A stretch of DNA of 64,000 nt from Burkholderia sp. WP9 (GCF_900104795.1 NZ_FNTG01000001.1:2914001-2978000); one strand, 5' to 3'; positions 18,254-27,689 are shown, numbered from the stretch's first letter. The notes: generated by a model from the letters alone, not told the origin. Numbers and translations are program-made.

Positions 18254-20215
18254 TTAGTCTTTCTTGACTTCCTTGAACTCGGCGTCGACCACGTCGTCCT
18301 GCTGCTGGCTCGCGCCACCCGCCGATGCACCCGCGCCGCCCGCACCCGCCGCGCCTGCTGCCGCGGCTTCCGCGCCTTGCGCAGCCTGCATGTCGGCGTA
18401 CATCTTCTCGCCCATCTTCTGCGAGGCGGTGGCCACCACTTCGATCTTGGCTTCGATCGCGGCCTTGTCGCTCGAACCGCTCTTCAGCGTTTCTTCGAGG
18501 TCCTTGAGCGCGGCTTCGATCTTTTCCTTCTCGGAAGCTTCGAGCTTGTCGCCGTATTCGGTGAGCGCCTTCTTCGTGCTGTGGACCAGCGCGTCGCCCT
18601 GGTTGCGGGCATCGGCTAACTCACGCAGCTTGTGATCTTCTTCCGCGTTCGCTTCGGCGTCCTTCACCATCTTCTCGATTTCGGCTTCGGACAGACCCGA
18701 GTTCGCCTTGATCGTGATGCGGTTTTCCTTGCCGGTCGCCTTGTCTTTCGCGCCGACGTGCAGAATGCCGTTCGCGTCGATGTCGAAGCTCACTTCGATC
18801 TGCGGCGTGCCGCGCGGTGCCGGCGGAATGCCTTCGAGGTTGAACTCGCCCAGCAGCTTGTTGCCAGCTGCCATTTCGCGTTCGCCCTGATACACCTTGA
18901 TCGTCACGGCACCCTGATTGTCGTCGGCCGTCGAGTAGACCTGTGCGTGCTTGGTCGGGATCGTGGTGTTCTTGTTGATCATCTTCGTCATCACGCCGCC
19001 GAGCGTTTCGATGCCGAGCGACAGCGGGGTCACGTCGAGCAGCAGAACGTCCTTGCGGTCACCCGACAGAACCTGGCCTTGAATCGCGGCGCCAACGGCC
19101 ACGGCTTCGTCCGGGTTCACGTCACGGCGCGGGTCCTTGCCGAAGAATTCCTTAACCTTTTCCTGCACCTTCGGCATACGGGTCATACCGCCGACCAGAA
19201 TCACGTCGTCGATTTCGCCGACCTTCACGCCTGCGTCCTTGATGGCCACGCGGCACGGTTCAATGGTGCGTTCGATCAGCTCTTCAACCAGCGCTTCCAG
19301 CTTCGCACGCGTAATTTTCAGGTTCAAATGCTTCGGACCCGATGCGTCGGCTGTGATGTACGGCAGGTTGATTTCGGTTTGCTGGCTCGACGACAGCTCG
19401 ATCTTGGCCTTTTCAGCCGATTCCTTCAGGCGCTGCAGCGCGAGCACGTCTTTCGACAGATCGACGCCCTGTTCCTTCTTGAACTCGCCGATGATGTAGT
19501 CGATGATGCGTTGGTCGAAGTCTTCACCGCCCAGGAACGTATCGCCGTTCGTGGACAGCACTTCGAACTGCATTTCACCATCAACGTCGGCGATTTCGAT
19601 GATCGACACGTCGAACGTGCCGCCGCCCAGGTCATACACCGCGATCTTGCGGTCGCCCTTTTCGGCCTTGTCCAGACCGAATGCCAGAGCGGCTGCGGTC
19701 GGTTCGTTGATGATCCGCTTCACTTCCAGACCGGCGATGCGGCCTGCGTCTTTGGTGGCCTGACGCTGGCTGTCGTTGAAGTACGCGGGAACCGTGATCA
19801 CGGCTTCCGTGACCGGCTCGCCGAGGTAGTCTTCAGCGGTCTTCTTCATCTTGCGCAGCACTTCAGCCGAAATTTGCGGCGGAGCGAGCTTCTGATCGCG
19901 CACTTCGACCCATGCGTCGCCGTTGTCGGCTTTCATGATCTTGTACGGCATCAGGCCGATGTCTTTCTGCACTTCTTTTTCTTCGAAGCGGCGGCCGATC
20001 AGGCGCTTGACCGCGTACAGCGTGTTCTTCGGGTTCGTGACCGACTGACGCTTCGCAGGCGCGCCGACGAGAATCTCGCCGTCTTCCATGTAAGCGATGA
20101 TCGACGGCGTGGTGCGCGCGCCTTCCGAATTCTCGATCACCTTGACCGAATTGCCTTCCATGATCGCCACGCACGAGTTGGTCGTGCCGAGGTCGATGCC
20201 GATGATTTTGCCCAT
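18254..20215 (-). CDS. dnaK: Chaperone protein DnaK (Hsp70)
   Basis: ATP-dependent chaperone that folds new and stress-damaged proteins with DnaJ and Grp[22 protein letters not shown] opens the ATPase domain. Further signatures are [18 protein letters not shown] and [17 protein letters not shown]. The linker region [14 protein letters not shown] leads into the substrate domain and the Gly/Ala/Gln-rich tail ends in [13 protein letters not shown]. Length 653 residues. Start at 20215 is set by an AGGAGA site and by family identity; 26 extra residues of upstream frame are rejected. Sigma-32-like promoter elements lie at 20309-20337. Confidence 0.98.
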   Translation of the reverse strand: MGKIIGIDLGTTNSCVAIMEGNSVKVIENSEGARTTPSIIAYMEDGEILVGAPAKRQSVTNPKNTLYAVKRLIGRRFEEKEVQKDIGLMPYKIMKADNGDAWVEVRDQKLAPPQISAEVLRKMKKTAEDYLGEPVTEAVITVPAYFNDSQRQATKDAGRIAGLEVKRIINEPTAAALAFGLDKAEKGDRKIAVYDLGGGTFDVSIIEIADVDGEMQFEVLSTNGDTFLGGEDFDQRIIDYIIGEFKKEQGVDLSKDVLALQRLKESAEKAKIELSSSQQTEINLPYITADASGPKHLNLKITRAKLEALVEELIERTIEPCRVAIKDAGVKVGEIDDVILVGGMTRMPKVQEKVKEFFGKDPRRDVNPDEAVAVGAAIQGQVLSGDRKDVLLLDVTPLSLGIETLGGVMTKMINKNTTIPTKHAQVYSTADDNQGAVTIKVYQGEREMAAGNKLLGEFNLEGIPPAPRGTPQIEVSFDIDANGILHVGAKDKATGKENRITIKANSGLSEAEIEKMVKDAEANAEEDHKLRELADARNQGDALVHSTKKALTEYGDKLEASEKEKIEAALKDLEETLKSGSSDKAAIEAKIEVVATASQKMGEKMYADMQAAQGAEAAAAGAAGAGGAGASAGGASQQQDDVVDAEFKEVKKD

Positions 20216-20308
20216 TTTTACTAATCTCCTGACTTTGATCGCTGCGGGAAGCGCCTTGTTTGCCCTGCTGGCGGTAAGGCGATCCGCTCTCAATTCCTAC
20301 CTGCACTC

Positions 20309-20337
20309 AACATAAGTGCGTCCGCATCGTTTTCAAG
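20309..20337 (-). promoter_or_regulatory. Candidate sigma-32 (heat shock) promoter of dnaK
   Basis: Reading the minus strand, CTTGAAA at 20337-20331 matches the sigma-32 -35 exactly. A degenerate -10, CTTATGT, follows after a 14-base spacer, about 95 bases before the dnaK ATG. The same bases also read as a housekeeping promoter (TTGAAA, 16 bases, TATGTT), so two sigma factors may share it. Confidence 0.6.
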
Positions 20338-20368
20338 ACCTCTTTTACGATGCGGTCTTTAATTTTTT

Positions 20369-20815
20369 TCAATCGGGCGAACTTTCGCCCGAAATTGTTC
20401 CATCGGCTTGCGGGCCGGCGGTTTTTGCAGCACCAGCCACCCGGATTTTTTCCCGTGCGGCCGCAACCGCGGCCTGGAACTGCCCGAGGCCATGCCAGCC
20501 GGTTGCCCGGCCGAGCCGCTTGCCGCGGTAAAAAAAGAACCATGTGGGCACGCCGTGCAGCGTGAAGCGCCGCCCCAGTTCGCGATGCTCGTAAACGTTG
20601 CTGTGAAACCATTTGAGACCGAGAGCGCGAATCGCGTCCGGCTGCGCCAGCATGGCCTTCTTGGCAATCTCGCAGTTAAAGCAGTCGAGACCCCAGAAAA
20701 ACACCACGGCCAGTTCATCGCCCGCTCCGGCGAGCCCGGCGTCGAATGACTCCGCGCTCAGCGCCTGCATCTCGAAGGCCGCGAACGCGGTGGCGTCGAC
20801 GGGAATATTGGCCAT
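20369..20815 (-). CDS. Thioredoxin-fold protein with CFNC active site
   Basis: Small cytoplasmic thioredoxin-like protein of 148 residues with no signal peptide. VVFFWGLDCFNCEIAKKAM contains the redox pair Cys45-x-x-Cys48 (CFNC instead of the usual CGPC). GVPTWFFFYRGKRLGRATG contains the cis-proline and the closing strand of the fold. It sits between grpE and dnaK on the same strand, which suggests a stress role, perhaps redox repair of chaperone clients; that is inference. The gene stops 153 bases before the dnaK ATG, and the dnaK promoter lies in that gap. Confidence 0.85.
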   Translation of the reverse strand: MANIPVDATAFAAFEMQALSAESFDAGLAGAGDELAVVFFWGLDCFNCEIAKKAMLAQPDAIRALGLKWFHSNVYEHRELGRRFTLHGVPTWFFFYRGKRLGRATGWHGLGQFQAAVAAAREKIRVAGAAKTAGPQADGTISGESSPD

Positions 20816-20860
20816 GGCGACGCCTGCCAGACTAAACGGCTTCTGAACGCCTCGTCGCGC

Positions 20861-21445
20861 TTACTTCGGGGCCGCGACGGTCACGAGTGCCGGTCGCAGC
20901 ACGCGATCGGCGATTACGAAGCCCTTTTGCAGCACGGCCACCACGGTGTTCGGCTCCTGGTCGGCCGGAACCATGGAAATGGCCTGATGGCGATGCGGGT
21001 CGAACTTCTCGCCAACCGGATTCAGGGCGACGACGCGACCCTTTTCCAGCGCGCCAGTGAGCTGGCGCAGCGTGAGTTCGACGCCTTCGCGCACTTTCGG
21101 CAGATCGTCGGTCGAATGGGCGACAGCTGCTTCGAGGCTGTCGATCACCGGCAGCAGATGCTCGGCAAAAGTCTCGATCGCAAACTTGTGAGCCTTGGCG
21201 ACGTCTTCCTGAGCGCGGCGGCGCACGTTTTCAGTCTCAGCCTTGGCCCGCAGGAAGCTTTCCTGCAACTCGGCGATCTTTGCCTGAGCCTCGGCCAGTG
21301 CCGCTTGCTCGGCGCTTGCCGGCGAGTCGGTCGCCGCGTTCGCAGCGGCTTCCTGCTGAGGTGCCGCGGCCTCGGCGGCCTGGCGCGCGGTTTCGTCGGC
21401 GGGCTTGGAATTCTGGCTCGTCGGGTTCTCTTGCGTGTTTTCCAT
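20861..21445 (-). CDS. grpE: Nucleotide exchange factor GrpE
   Basis: Releases ADP from DnaK. The N-terminal 55 residues are Ala/Gln/Glu-rich and disordered. A long coiled-coil follows ([56 protein letters not shown]). The C-terminal beta domain has [50 protein letters not shown], the GrpE signature. Length 194 residues. I chose ATG at 21445 because the coiled-coil protein normally starts close to it and the sigma-32 promoter at 21578-21605 would lie inside a longer reading frame. Confidence 0.97.
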   Translation of the reverse strand: MENTQENPTSQNSKPADETARQAAEAAAPQQEAAANAATDSPASAEQAALAEAQAKIAELQESFLRAKAETENVRRRAQEDVAKAHKFAIETFAEHLLPVIDSLEAAVAHSTDDLPKVREGVELTLRQLTGALEKGRVVALNPVGEKFDPHRHQAISMVPADQEPNTVVAVLQKGFVIADRVLRPALVTVAAPK

Positions 21446-21577
21446 GTCGCTGAAAGTCGTTAAAAAGTGAAAGCGAGGTAAAAGCCGAGGGCGGCGGCAG
21501 CGCATCAAGCCTGGTGCGGTTTGTGCGTTGCAAAATCGCGACAGACAACTTCGCGAGTCACCGCAAATCAACACGGC

Positions 21578-21605
21578 AGATGAGGCCGGAAAGAACCATT
21601 TCAAG
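21578..21605 (-). promoter_or_regulatory. Sigma-32 (heat shock) promoter of grpE
   Basis: On the minus strand CTTGAAA (21605-21599) matches the sigma-32 -35 exactly. After a 13-base spacer comes CCTCATCT (21585-21578), close to the CCCCATnT -10 consensus. Transcription would start about 125 bases before the grpE ATG. No CIRCE repeat (TTAGCACTC-N9-GAGTGCTAA) is visible here, so HrcA is not expected to act directly on this promoter. The rest of the 388-base gap to the next ORF holds the promoter of that ORF at 21690-21718. Confidence 0.78.
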
Positions 21606-21689
21606 CGGTTCTCCCGGATCTTTTCGCACCACGGCCGGGCAGCGGAAATGCCTGGTTACAACCATTAATGCGACGCAATCAGATTGAGA

Positions 21690-21718
21690 TTGAGTGCGGG
21701 CGGCAAGTGGCCTATGCT
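21690..21718 (+). promoter_or_regulatory. Sigma-70 promoter of the 53-aa ORF
   Basis: TTGAGT at 21690-21695 and TATGCT at 21713-21718 are separated by exactly 17 bases. The predicted 5' untranslated region is about 110 bases and contains a widely spaced inverted repeat, ATCGGAAA (21729-21736) with TTTCCGAT (21767-21774). Confidence 0.65.
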
Positions 21719-21833
21719 CCAACAAAGCATCGGAAAAGACGCGTTAACCCTAATCTGACGTAAGCCTTTCCGATATCTTGCAATTTCACCCGATTCGCCC
21801 GTCTTTATCCTGAACCTTCCCGAGGGGAGTACC

Positions 21834-21995
21834 GTGAAACTGACCTTTGCAATCTCGGTGGTCGCATTGGTTCTGATTGCGGGCACCACGACCATCTGCA
21901 TGTCCGGGGCTGTCAACGATCACACTACCGAATATGGTGGCGTGCACGCGACCATGGAACAGCTGTTCAATCCCCACCTGAAAGTTTGTCGATAG
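21834..21995 (+). CDS. Small exported or membrane peptide, hypothetical (53 aa)
   Basis: I do not recognise this family. The GTG start has an excellent GAGGGGAG Shine-Dalgarno site 5 bases upstream and the sigma-70 promoter described separately. Residues 1-20 (MKLTFAISVVALVLIAGTTT) look like a signal peptide or single membrane anchor. The remaining 33 residues contain two cysteines (one near residue 22 and one at 52). The gene is divergent from grpE and its last 29 bases overlap the 3' end of the convergent Hsp15-like gene, so opposing transcription could couple their expression. Promoter plus ribosome site make a real gene likely despite its size. Confidence 0.65.
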   Translation: MKLTFAISVVALVLIAGTTTICMSGAVNDHTTEYGGVHATMEQLFNPHLKVCR

Positions 21996-22374
21996 TGCGC
22001 CGGTCGCGCTTGGTCGGTCTGCCGTGTAATGCGGCCGCCGGCTCGCGATACGTCTTGCGCCGCTCCTGTTCGACCTGCCGCTTCACCTTGCTCTCTTCGG
22101 TTTCCGCATAAAGCGTTTGCGCGACACTCGCCGGGCCGCGCACGTCGCACATGCCCAGCACCTCCACTTGCCACACGATCCGTTCGATCTCGATCTCGAC
22201 CAGGTCACCGACCCGCACGTCTTTGGCCGGCTTGACGCTGGCGCCGTCAATGCGCACATGTCCTTTTTCGACGGCCGCCGCCGCGAGCGAACGCGTCTTG
22301 AAGAAGCGCGCCGCCCACAGCCATTTGTCGATGCGCAACTTGGCGCCCGCTTCCGTTGAAATCCTGTAATTCAT
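21967..22374 (-). CDS. hslR: S4-domain RNA-binding protein, Hsp15 (HslR) family
   Basis: Heat-shock-associated RNA-binding protein; E. coli Hsp15 binds stalled 50S subunits carrying peptidyl-tRNA and helps recycle them. The S4 domain spans about residues 12-70 (LRIDKWLWAARFFKTRSLAAAAVEKGHVRIDGASVKPAKDVRVGDLVEI). The C-terminal part is highly basic (SKVKRQVEQERRKTYREP, RPTKRDRRTIDKL), as in the family. Length 135 residues. Start at ATG 22374, 8 bases after the hemH stop; the longer frame would overlap hemH by about 90 bases. Context beside grpE, dnaK and hrcA fits a heat-shock role. Confidence 0.92.
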   Translation of the reverse strand: MNYRISTEAGAKLRIDKWLWAARFFKTRSLAAAAVEKGHVRIDGASVKPAKDVRVGDLVEIEIERIVWQVEVLGMCDVRGPASVAQTLYAETEESKVKRQVEQERRKTYREPAAALHGRPTKRDRRTIDKLSGGD

Positions 22375-22382
22375 GAGCCTGC

Positions 22383-23453
22383 TCAAGCTCCTGTCGTGTG
22401 CGGCACCGGTAGCGCCTGCACCGGCCAGCCCTGCAAATTCTGCGCGACGATTTCGCCTAGCGCGGCAATCCACGCCTGCGAGGCGTTCAGGCAGGGAATC
22501 CGATGGAATTCCTGGCCGCCCGCGTGCAGGAATTCGTCGCGCACTTCCATGCCGATTTCCTCGATGGTTTCAAGGCAGTCGGCCGTAAAGCCAGGACAAA
22601 ACAGATCGGCGCGCCGCACGCCCGCCGAGCCCAGCTCCTTGAGCGTGGGTGCGGTGTACGGCTGCAGCCACTCGGCCTTGCCGAAGCGCGACTGGAACGT
22701 GATGCGGCATTCCACCGGCGTCAGTTCGAGTGCCTGCATCAGCAGCGCGCCGGTTTGCTGGCATTGCTCGTGGTACGGGTCGCCAAGATCCAGCGTGCGC
22801 TTGGGCACGCCGTGGAAACTCAGCACCAGCTTGTCACCGGAGGCGAAATCCGGCCGGCCGTGCTGATGCCAATAGTGATGCACCTGCGCGGCGAGCGCCG
22901 CAATGTAGGCCGGATGATCGGCGTACTGGCGCACCGTGCGGATTTCCGGCTGATTGCGCATGCGCTTGAGCGCCGAAAAGGCGTCGTCGAACGCGGTGGC
23001 CGTGGTGGACGACGAATACTGCGGATACATGGGCATCAGCAGCACGCGTTCGGCGCCCGCCAGCTTGAGCTGGTTCAGCATGGCCGGAATGCCCGGCGTG
23101 CCGTAACGCATCGCGTAATCGACGAGCACCGTGTAGTCGTTCAGTTGCAGCAGATGACGCAAGGCTTCCGTCTGCTTCTCGGTGTACACGCGCAGCGGCG
23201 AGCCTTCGGGCATCCACACTGTGGCGTATTTCTTGGCGGAGGCGCGGCCGCGGAACGGCAAAATCAACAGGCGCAAGATGATCTGCCAGAGCAGCGCCGG
23301 AATTTCGACCACCCGCGGATCGGAAAGAAACTGCGCGAGATAGCGGCGAACCGCACGCGGCGTCGGCGCGTCGGGCGTGCCGAGATTGATCAGGAGCACG
23401 GCGACGCGGTGTGATGTGGCGTTCTGTGAAGGCCGCTCGAGGTCGAAGCGCAT
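22383..23453 (-). CDS. hemH: Ferrochelatase HemH
   Basis: Inserts Fe2+ into protoporphyrin IX, the last step of haem synthesis, at the cytoplasmic membrane face. [36 protein letters not shown] opens the protein. [16 protein letters not shown] and [23 protein letters not shown], with the catalytic histidine of SFHG, are the signature regions, followed by [15 protein letters not shown] and [15 protein letters not shown]. Length 356 residues. The downstream Hsp15-like gene is 8 bases away, so they are probably co-transcribed. A TATAAT -10 lies about 50 bases upstream. Confidence 0.97.
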   Translation of the reverse strand: MRFDLERPSQNATSHRVAVLLINLGTPDAPTPRAVRRYLAQFLSDPRVVEIPALLWQIILRLLILPFRGRASAKKYATVWMPEGSPLRVYTEKQTEALRHLLQLNDYTVLVDYAMRYGTPGIPAMLNQLKLAGAERVLLMPMYPQYSSSTTATAFDDAFSALKRMRNQPEIRTVRQYADHPAYIAALAAQVHHYWHQHGRPDFASGDKLVLSFHGVPKRTLDLGDPYHEQCQQTGALLMQALELTPVECRITFQSRFGKAEWLQPYTAPTLKELGSAGVRRADLFCPGFTADCLETIEEIGMEVRDEFLHAGGQEFHRIPCLNASQAWIAALGEIVAQNLQGWPVQALPVPHTTGA

Positions 23454-23502
23454 AGGCAGCAGAAGTAACCGGTTAGGCGGAGTGGCGGTTCAAGTGGGAA
23501 CC

Positions 23503-23508
23503 ATTATA
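23503..23508 (-). promoter_or_regulatory. Consensus -10 upstream of hemH
   Basis: The minus strand reads TATAAT at 23508-23503, giving a predicted leader of about 43 bases before the hemH ATG. No recognisable -35 lies 16-18 bases upstream, so activator help or a weak promoter is likely. Confidence 0.5.
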
Positions 23509-23632
23509 GCGGCGTGCTTCATGCACCGGTCCGCCGGACACCCCTGGCCATTCGGCCAATTGGCAAGCCGCGCGCCGTGACGCATTATTTGCGGCAGGAA
23601 CCGGCGCGGCGAGGAGTCGAAAAGAAAGCTAT

Positions 23633-24652
23633 TTACTGTTGGCTGAGCGTGAGGGAAAGCAGGCGCGCGGTAATGTCCACAATCGGAATCACGCGGTTGT
23701 AGGCCATGCGGGTCGGTCCGATCACGCCCAGGGTGCCGACAATCTTGCCGTTCACCTCGTAAGGCGCGGTGACCACGCTCATTTCCTCGATCGGCACGAG
23801 ATTCGACTCGCCGCCAATGAAAATCTGCACGCCCGCCGCGTGACTCGACACGTCGAGCAATTGAAGGAGACTGGTCTTTTGGTCGAACACATCGAACAGC
23901 TTGCGCAAGCGCGCCATATCCGACGAGAGGTCGGCAACCTCGAGCAGGTTGCGCTCGCCGGAAATCAGCACGGTCTCGCCCGTGTCGGCTTCGTCGGTGC
24001 TGGCCGTGACGGCGGCGTGCATCAGCGTGGTCATGTCGCCGCGCAGTTCGTCGATTTCTTCGCGCAGGCGGCGGCGCACGTCGTCGAACGAGAGGCCCGC
24101 GAAGTGCGCGTTGATGTAGTTGGAGGCTTCGACCAGTTGCGACGGCGAGAAATCGCGCTGGGTCGCCATGATGCGGTTCTGCACATCGCCTTCCGGCGTG
24201 ACGATGATCAGCAGAATGCGTTTGTCGGACAAACGCATGAACTCGATCTGCTTGAACACGTGGCTGCGCCGCGGCGTGAGCACCACGCCGGCGAACTGCG
24301 ACAGGTTGGACAGCACACTCGCCGCGGCAGCAACGACTTTCTGCGGTTCGCCTGCCTTCAGCGTGGTCTTGACGGTACGCATCACGGCTTCTTCGTCCGC
24401 GGCGGACTCCACCGTCAGCATGGTGTCCACGAACAGGCGGTAGCCGCGCGGCGTGGGAATGCGGCCCGCGGAAGTGTGCGGGCTGATCACGAGCCCCAGG
24501 TCCTCGAGGTCGGACATGACGTTGCGGATGGTGGCGGGGCTCAATTCGAGGCCCGAATAGCGCGACAACGTGCGCGAGCCGACCGGCTGACCTTCGGCGA
24601 TGTAGCGCTCGATCAGCGTTTTGAGGAGGGTTTGTGCGCGAGGATCTAGCAT
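23633..24652 (-). CDS. hrcA: Heat-inducible transcription repressor HrcA
   Basis: Winged-helix repressor that binds CIRCE operators in front of chaperonin genes and is inactivated by heat. [79 protein letters not shown] is the DNA-binding half. The C-terminal GAF-like half includes [42 protein letters not shown], typical of the family. Length 339 residues. ATG at 24652 is fixed by the family N-terminus. Coexistence with sigma-32-type promoters at grpE and dnaK implies dual heat-shock control; the HrcA targets (groESL) are not in this window. Confidence 0.96.
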   Translation of the reverse strand: MLDPRAQTLLKTLIERYIAEGQPVGSRTLSRYSGLELSPATIRNVMSDLEDLGLVISPHTSAGRIPTPRGYRLFVDTMLTVESAADEEAVMRTVKTTLKAGEPQKVVAAAASVLSNLSQFAGVVLTPRRSHVFKQIEFMRLSDKRILLIIVTPEGDVQNRIMATQRDFSPSQLVEASNYINAHFAGLSFDDVRRRLREEIDELRGDMTTLMHAAVTASTDEADTGETVLISGERNLLEVADLSSDMARLRKLFDVFDQKTSLLQLLDVSSHAAGVQIFIGGESNLVPIEEMSVVTAPYEVNGKIVGTLGVIGPTRMAYNRVIPIVDITARLLSLTLSQQ

Positions 24653-24985
24653 GACGGAAAATTTTAGCTCAATGGCACGACTACCGCGAGCGCTAGGGGC
24701 GCCCATCCCTGACGAACGCGCCACCGCTTGCCGCTGCGGCACGTTGCCTTCGGTCCGGCACATCATTGGCCGGCGTTCAGTCCGGCGCGTTGCGGAGCAC
24801 CTTGCGGGCCGCCTTCCGGGCGGCCCGGCTGGCGGCACCCCGCCGCACTTTAGCCGGCGCGCATGTCATCAAGGCTTCACCATTCTAACGATAATCGCGA
24901 GAGGCGCTGGCGGCCCGCGCGCGCCGGCCCGTCACCGGGTCTGTCTACGGTTCTTTTCAGGCCCTACCTATGGTGTAATGCCGGC
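24653..24985. other. Divergent hrcA/nadK intergenic region
   Basis: This 333-base gap holds a degenerate CIRCE-like repeat next to hrcA (24664-24696) and a GC-rich hairpin (CGGGCCGCC / GGCGGCCCG, 24805-24827) without a T-run. A possible nadK -10, TGTAAT, lies just before the nadK ATG. Nothing else recognised. Confidence 0.4.
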
Positions 24986-25888
24986 ATGCAAGTGACCAGC
25001 CAGTTCAAGACCGTCGCGCTCGTCGGGCGCAACAATACGCCGGGTATCGCCGAGCCGTTGACCGCGCTCGCCTTGTGCATCGCGAAGCGCGGCTTCGAGG
25101 TCGTGTTCGAAGCCGACACCGCTGCCGAGATCGGCGTCACCGACTACCCGGCGCTGCGTCCCGCCGAGATCGGCGCGCGCGCCGACGTGGCCGTGGTGCT
25201 GGGCGGCGACGGCACGATGCTCGGTATCGGCCGACAGCTCGCGCCGTATCGCACGCCCTTGATCGGCATCAACCATGGGCGGCTCGGCTTCATTACCGAC
25301 ATTCCGATCTCCGACATGCGCGAGATCGTGCCGCAAATGCTGTCCGGCAATTTCGAGCGCGAAGAACGGGTGCTGCTCGAAGCGCGCATCATGCGCGACG
25401 GCAACCCGATCTATCACGCACTGGCCTTCAACGACGTAGTGGTCAACCGCAGCGGCTTCTCGGGCATGGCGGAACTGCATGTCTCGGTGGACGGCCGCTT
25501 CATGTACAACCAGCGCTCGGACGGCCTGATCGTGGCCACGCCCACCGGCTCGACCGCTTACGCGCTGTCGTCGCAAGGGCCGATTCTGCATCCGCAGTTG
25601 CAGGGCATCGTGCTGGTGCCGATCGCGCCGCACGCGCTGTCGAACCGTCCGATCGTGCTGCCGGACGATTCCAAGGTGAGCATCCAGATCGTCTCGGGCC
25701 GCGAAGTGAACGTCAATTTCGACATGCAGTCGTTCACCTCGCTCGAACTGAGCGACACGATCGAAGTGCGCCGCTCGCGTCATACGGTGCCGATGCTGCA
25801 TCCGGTCGGCTACAGCTACTTCGCCACGCTGCGCAAGAAGCTGCACTGGAACGAATACCCGTCGCACGAAGAAGACCCCAAGCCCTGA
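24986..25888 (+). CDS. nadK: NAD kinase
   Basis: ATP- or polyphosphate-dependent kinase that makes NADP from NAD. The diacylglycerol-kinase-like fold is marked by [16 protein letters not shown] (GGDGT at 73-77), [50 protein letters not shown] and [15 protein letters not shown]. Length 300 residues, as in other betaproteobacteria. Start ATG 24986 matches the family N-terminus ([15 protein letters not shown]); the open frame continues upstream. recN follows 72 bases later on the same strand, a conserved pairing. Confidence 0.97.
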   Translation: MQVTSQFKTVALVGRNNTPGIAEPLTALALCIAKRGFEVVFEADTAAEIGVTDYPALRPAEIGARADVAVVLGGDGTMLGIGRQLAPYRTPLIGINHGRLGFITDIPISDMREIVPQMLSGNFEREERVLLEARIMRDGNPIYHALAFNDVVVNRSGFSGMAELHVSVDGRFMYNQRSDGLIVATPTGSTAYALSSQGPILHPQLQGIVLVPIAPHALSNRPIVLPDDSKVSIQIVSGREVNVNFDMQSFTSLELSDTIEVRRSRHTVPMLHPVGYSYFATLRKKLHWNEYPSHEEDPKP

Positions 25889-25960
25889 GCGGCAAGGACA
25901 CCCGGAACGCGAACGCCGCCGCTGCCGAACCCTGACTACCCAGCTCACCAGACGACCTCC

Positions 25961-27631
25961 ATGCTTCGCCACCTCTCGATACGCGACTTCGTCATCGTCG
26001 CCGCGCTCGATCTCGAATTCGACAGCGGCTTCACTGTTTTCTCCGGCGAAACCGGCGCCGGCAAGTCGATCCTGATCGACGCGCTGGCGCTCGCGCTCGG
26101 CGCCCGTGCCGATGCGAACGTCGTGCGCACGGGCGAAAGCCGCGCGGACATCACCGCGGAGTTCGAAACGCATGCGCAGGTCGAGCACTGGCTCGACGAG
26201 CAGGCGCTCGGCACAATCGGCGCCGACGGCCATCACGGCAGCACCGTCATGCTGCGGCGCGTGGTGGATGCCAACGGCCGCTCGCGCGCCTTCATCAACG
26301 GCACGGCGGCGACGCTCGCGCAGTTGCGCGAGGTCGGCGAAATGCTGGTGGATATTCATGGCCAGCACGCGCACCAGTTGCTGATGCGCCCCGACGCGCA
26401 ACGCGAACTGTTCGACACCCACGCCGGCCTGTCCGACACGGCGGCCATCGTCACGCGGGCATGGCGCACATGGCGCGAGAAGGTTCAGGCGGTGGAGCAT
26501 GCGCAGACGCGTGACCGTGAACTGCAACTGGAACGCGAGCGCCTCGCCTGGCAGCTCACCGAACTGGACAAGCTCGCGCCGCAGCCGGGCGAGTGGGAAG
26601 AGGTCAACGCCGAGCATCGGCGGCTGTCGCATTCGGCCAATCTGATCGACGGCGTGCAAGGCGCACTCGGCGCGCTGTCCGAATCGGACGAGGCCATGAT
26701 CACGCATCTGGCCTCGATCGTGTCGAAGGTGCGCGATCTGGCGGAGATCGATCCGGCCTTGAACGACGTGCTGGCCGCGCTGGAACCGGCCGAAATCCAG
26801 TTGCAGGAAGCGGCTTATTCGTTGAGCCATTACGCGCAAAAGCTCGAACTCGACCCGGACCGGCTGGCGCAGGTCGAAAAGCGTCTGGATGCATTGCATT
26901 CGGCCGCGCGAAAATTCCGTCTGCAGCCGGAAACGCTGCCTGAAGAACACGAGGCGCGTCGCGCGCAACTGGCCGCGCTCGACGCCGCCGCGGACCTCGA
27001 CAGCCTGCACGCCGCCGAGGCCAAAGCCAAAGAAGCCTTCCTGACCGAGGCAAAGAAACTGTCGAAGGCGCGCGCCAAGGCTGGCAAGGCGCTGGGCGCG
27101 GCGGTCACCACGGGCATGCAGGAACTGTCGATGAAAGGCGGCAGCTTCGAAGTCGCGCTGGTGCCGCTGCCCGAAGGTGGCGCGCACGGGCTCGAACAGG
27201 TCGAGTTCCGGGTCGCCGGTCATGCAGGCGTGCCGCTGCGGCCGCTCGCGAAGGTCGCCTCGGGCGGCGAGCTGGCGCGTATCAGCCTCGCGTTAGCGGT
27301 AATCGCCAGCGCCGCCAGCCCGACACCCACGCTCATTTTCGACGAAGTGGATACCGGCATCGGCGGCGGCGTCGCCGAAGTAGTCGGGCGGCTTCTGCAT
27401 CAGCTCGGCCAGCAGCGCCAGGTGCTGTGCGTCACGCATTTGCCGCAAGTCGCCGCGCGCGGCGACCACCATTTCCAGGTGGCCAAAGCGGGCAATGGCA
27501 AAGGCGGCACGGTCAGCAGCGTGACTTCGCTCGACAAGGCGAACCGCATCGAAGAAGTGGCACGGATGCTCGGCGGCCTGGAGATCACCCCGACCACCCG
27601 CAAGCACGCGAAGGAAATGCTGGCAGCCTAA
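25961..27631 (+). CDS. recN: DNA repair protein RecN
   Basis: SMC-like ATPase used in double-strand break repair. The N-terminal half-ATPase has FSGETGAGKSILIDALALALG (P-loop 29-36). The middle consists of two coiled-coil segments rich in Leu/Glu/Arg, for example ARDRELQLERERLAWQLTELDKL-like stretches. The C-terminal half-ATPase has the signature ASGGELARISLALAVI and the Walker B FDEVDTGIGG, followed by VLCVTHLPQVAARGDHHFQV. Length 556 residues. No LexA box is obvious in the 72 bases upstream, so SOS control cannot be claimed. It ends convergent with glnE. Confidence 0.97.
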   Translation: MLRHLSIRDFVIVAALDLEFDSGFTVFSGETGAGKSILIDALALALGARADANVVRTGESRADITAEFETHAQVEHWLDEQALGTIGADGHHGSTVMLRRVVDANGRSRAFINGTAATLAQLREVGEMLVDIHGQHAHQLLMRPDAQRELFDTHAGLSDTAAIVTRAWRTWREKVQAVEHAQTRDRELQLERERLAWQLTELDKLAPQPGEWEEVNAEHRRLSHSANLIDGVQGALGALSESDEAMITHLASIVSKVRDLAEIDPALNDVLAALEPAEIQLQEAAYSLSHYAQKLELDPDRLAQVEKRLDALHSAARKFRLQPETLPEEHEARRAQLAALDAAADLDSLHAAEAKAKEAFLTEAKKLSKARAKAGKALGAAVTTGMQELSMKGGSFEVALVPLPEGGAHGLEQVEFRVAGHAGVPLRPLAKVASGGELARISLALAVIASAASPTPTLIFDEVDTGIGGGVAEVVGRLLHQLGQQRQVLCVTHLPQVAARGDHHFQVAKAGNGKGGTVSSVTSLDKANRIEEVARMLGGLEITPTTRKHAKEMLAA

Positions 27632-27643
27632 TTGCTGATCAGC

Positions 27644-27660
27644 CGGGGGGCATCCCCCCG
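27644..27660. other. G/C hairpin between convergent recN and glnE
   Basis: CGGGGGG-CAT-CCCCCCG is a perfect 7-bp all-GC stem with a 3-base loop, lying 13 bases after the recN stop. There is no T-run, so it may act only as a 3'-end barrier. Confidence 0.4.
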
Positions 27661-27689
27661 TCGCCGCGAGCCGATCAATCCGCGCGCCC

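Noticed and set aside
18632..20224. 530-codon open frame antisense to dnaK
   Set aside because: Long antisense frames opposite dnaK are a known artefact of GC-rich codon usage. The DnaK match on the other strand is unambiguous.
20373..20392. Hairpin TCGGGCGAA/TTCGCCCGA at the end of the thioredoxin-like gene as a terminator
   Set aside because: On the coding (minus) strand it is followed by an A-run, not a T-run, and it lies within the coding end.
24805..24827. GC hairpin in the hrcA/nadK gap as a terminator
   Set aside because: No T-run on either strand and no gene ends nearby.
24968..27223. 751-codon minus-strand frame opposite nadK and recN
   Set aside because: Its Arg/Gln/His-rich product is the typical shadow of GC-rich coding DNA; both plus-strand genes match full-length families.
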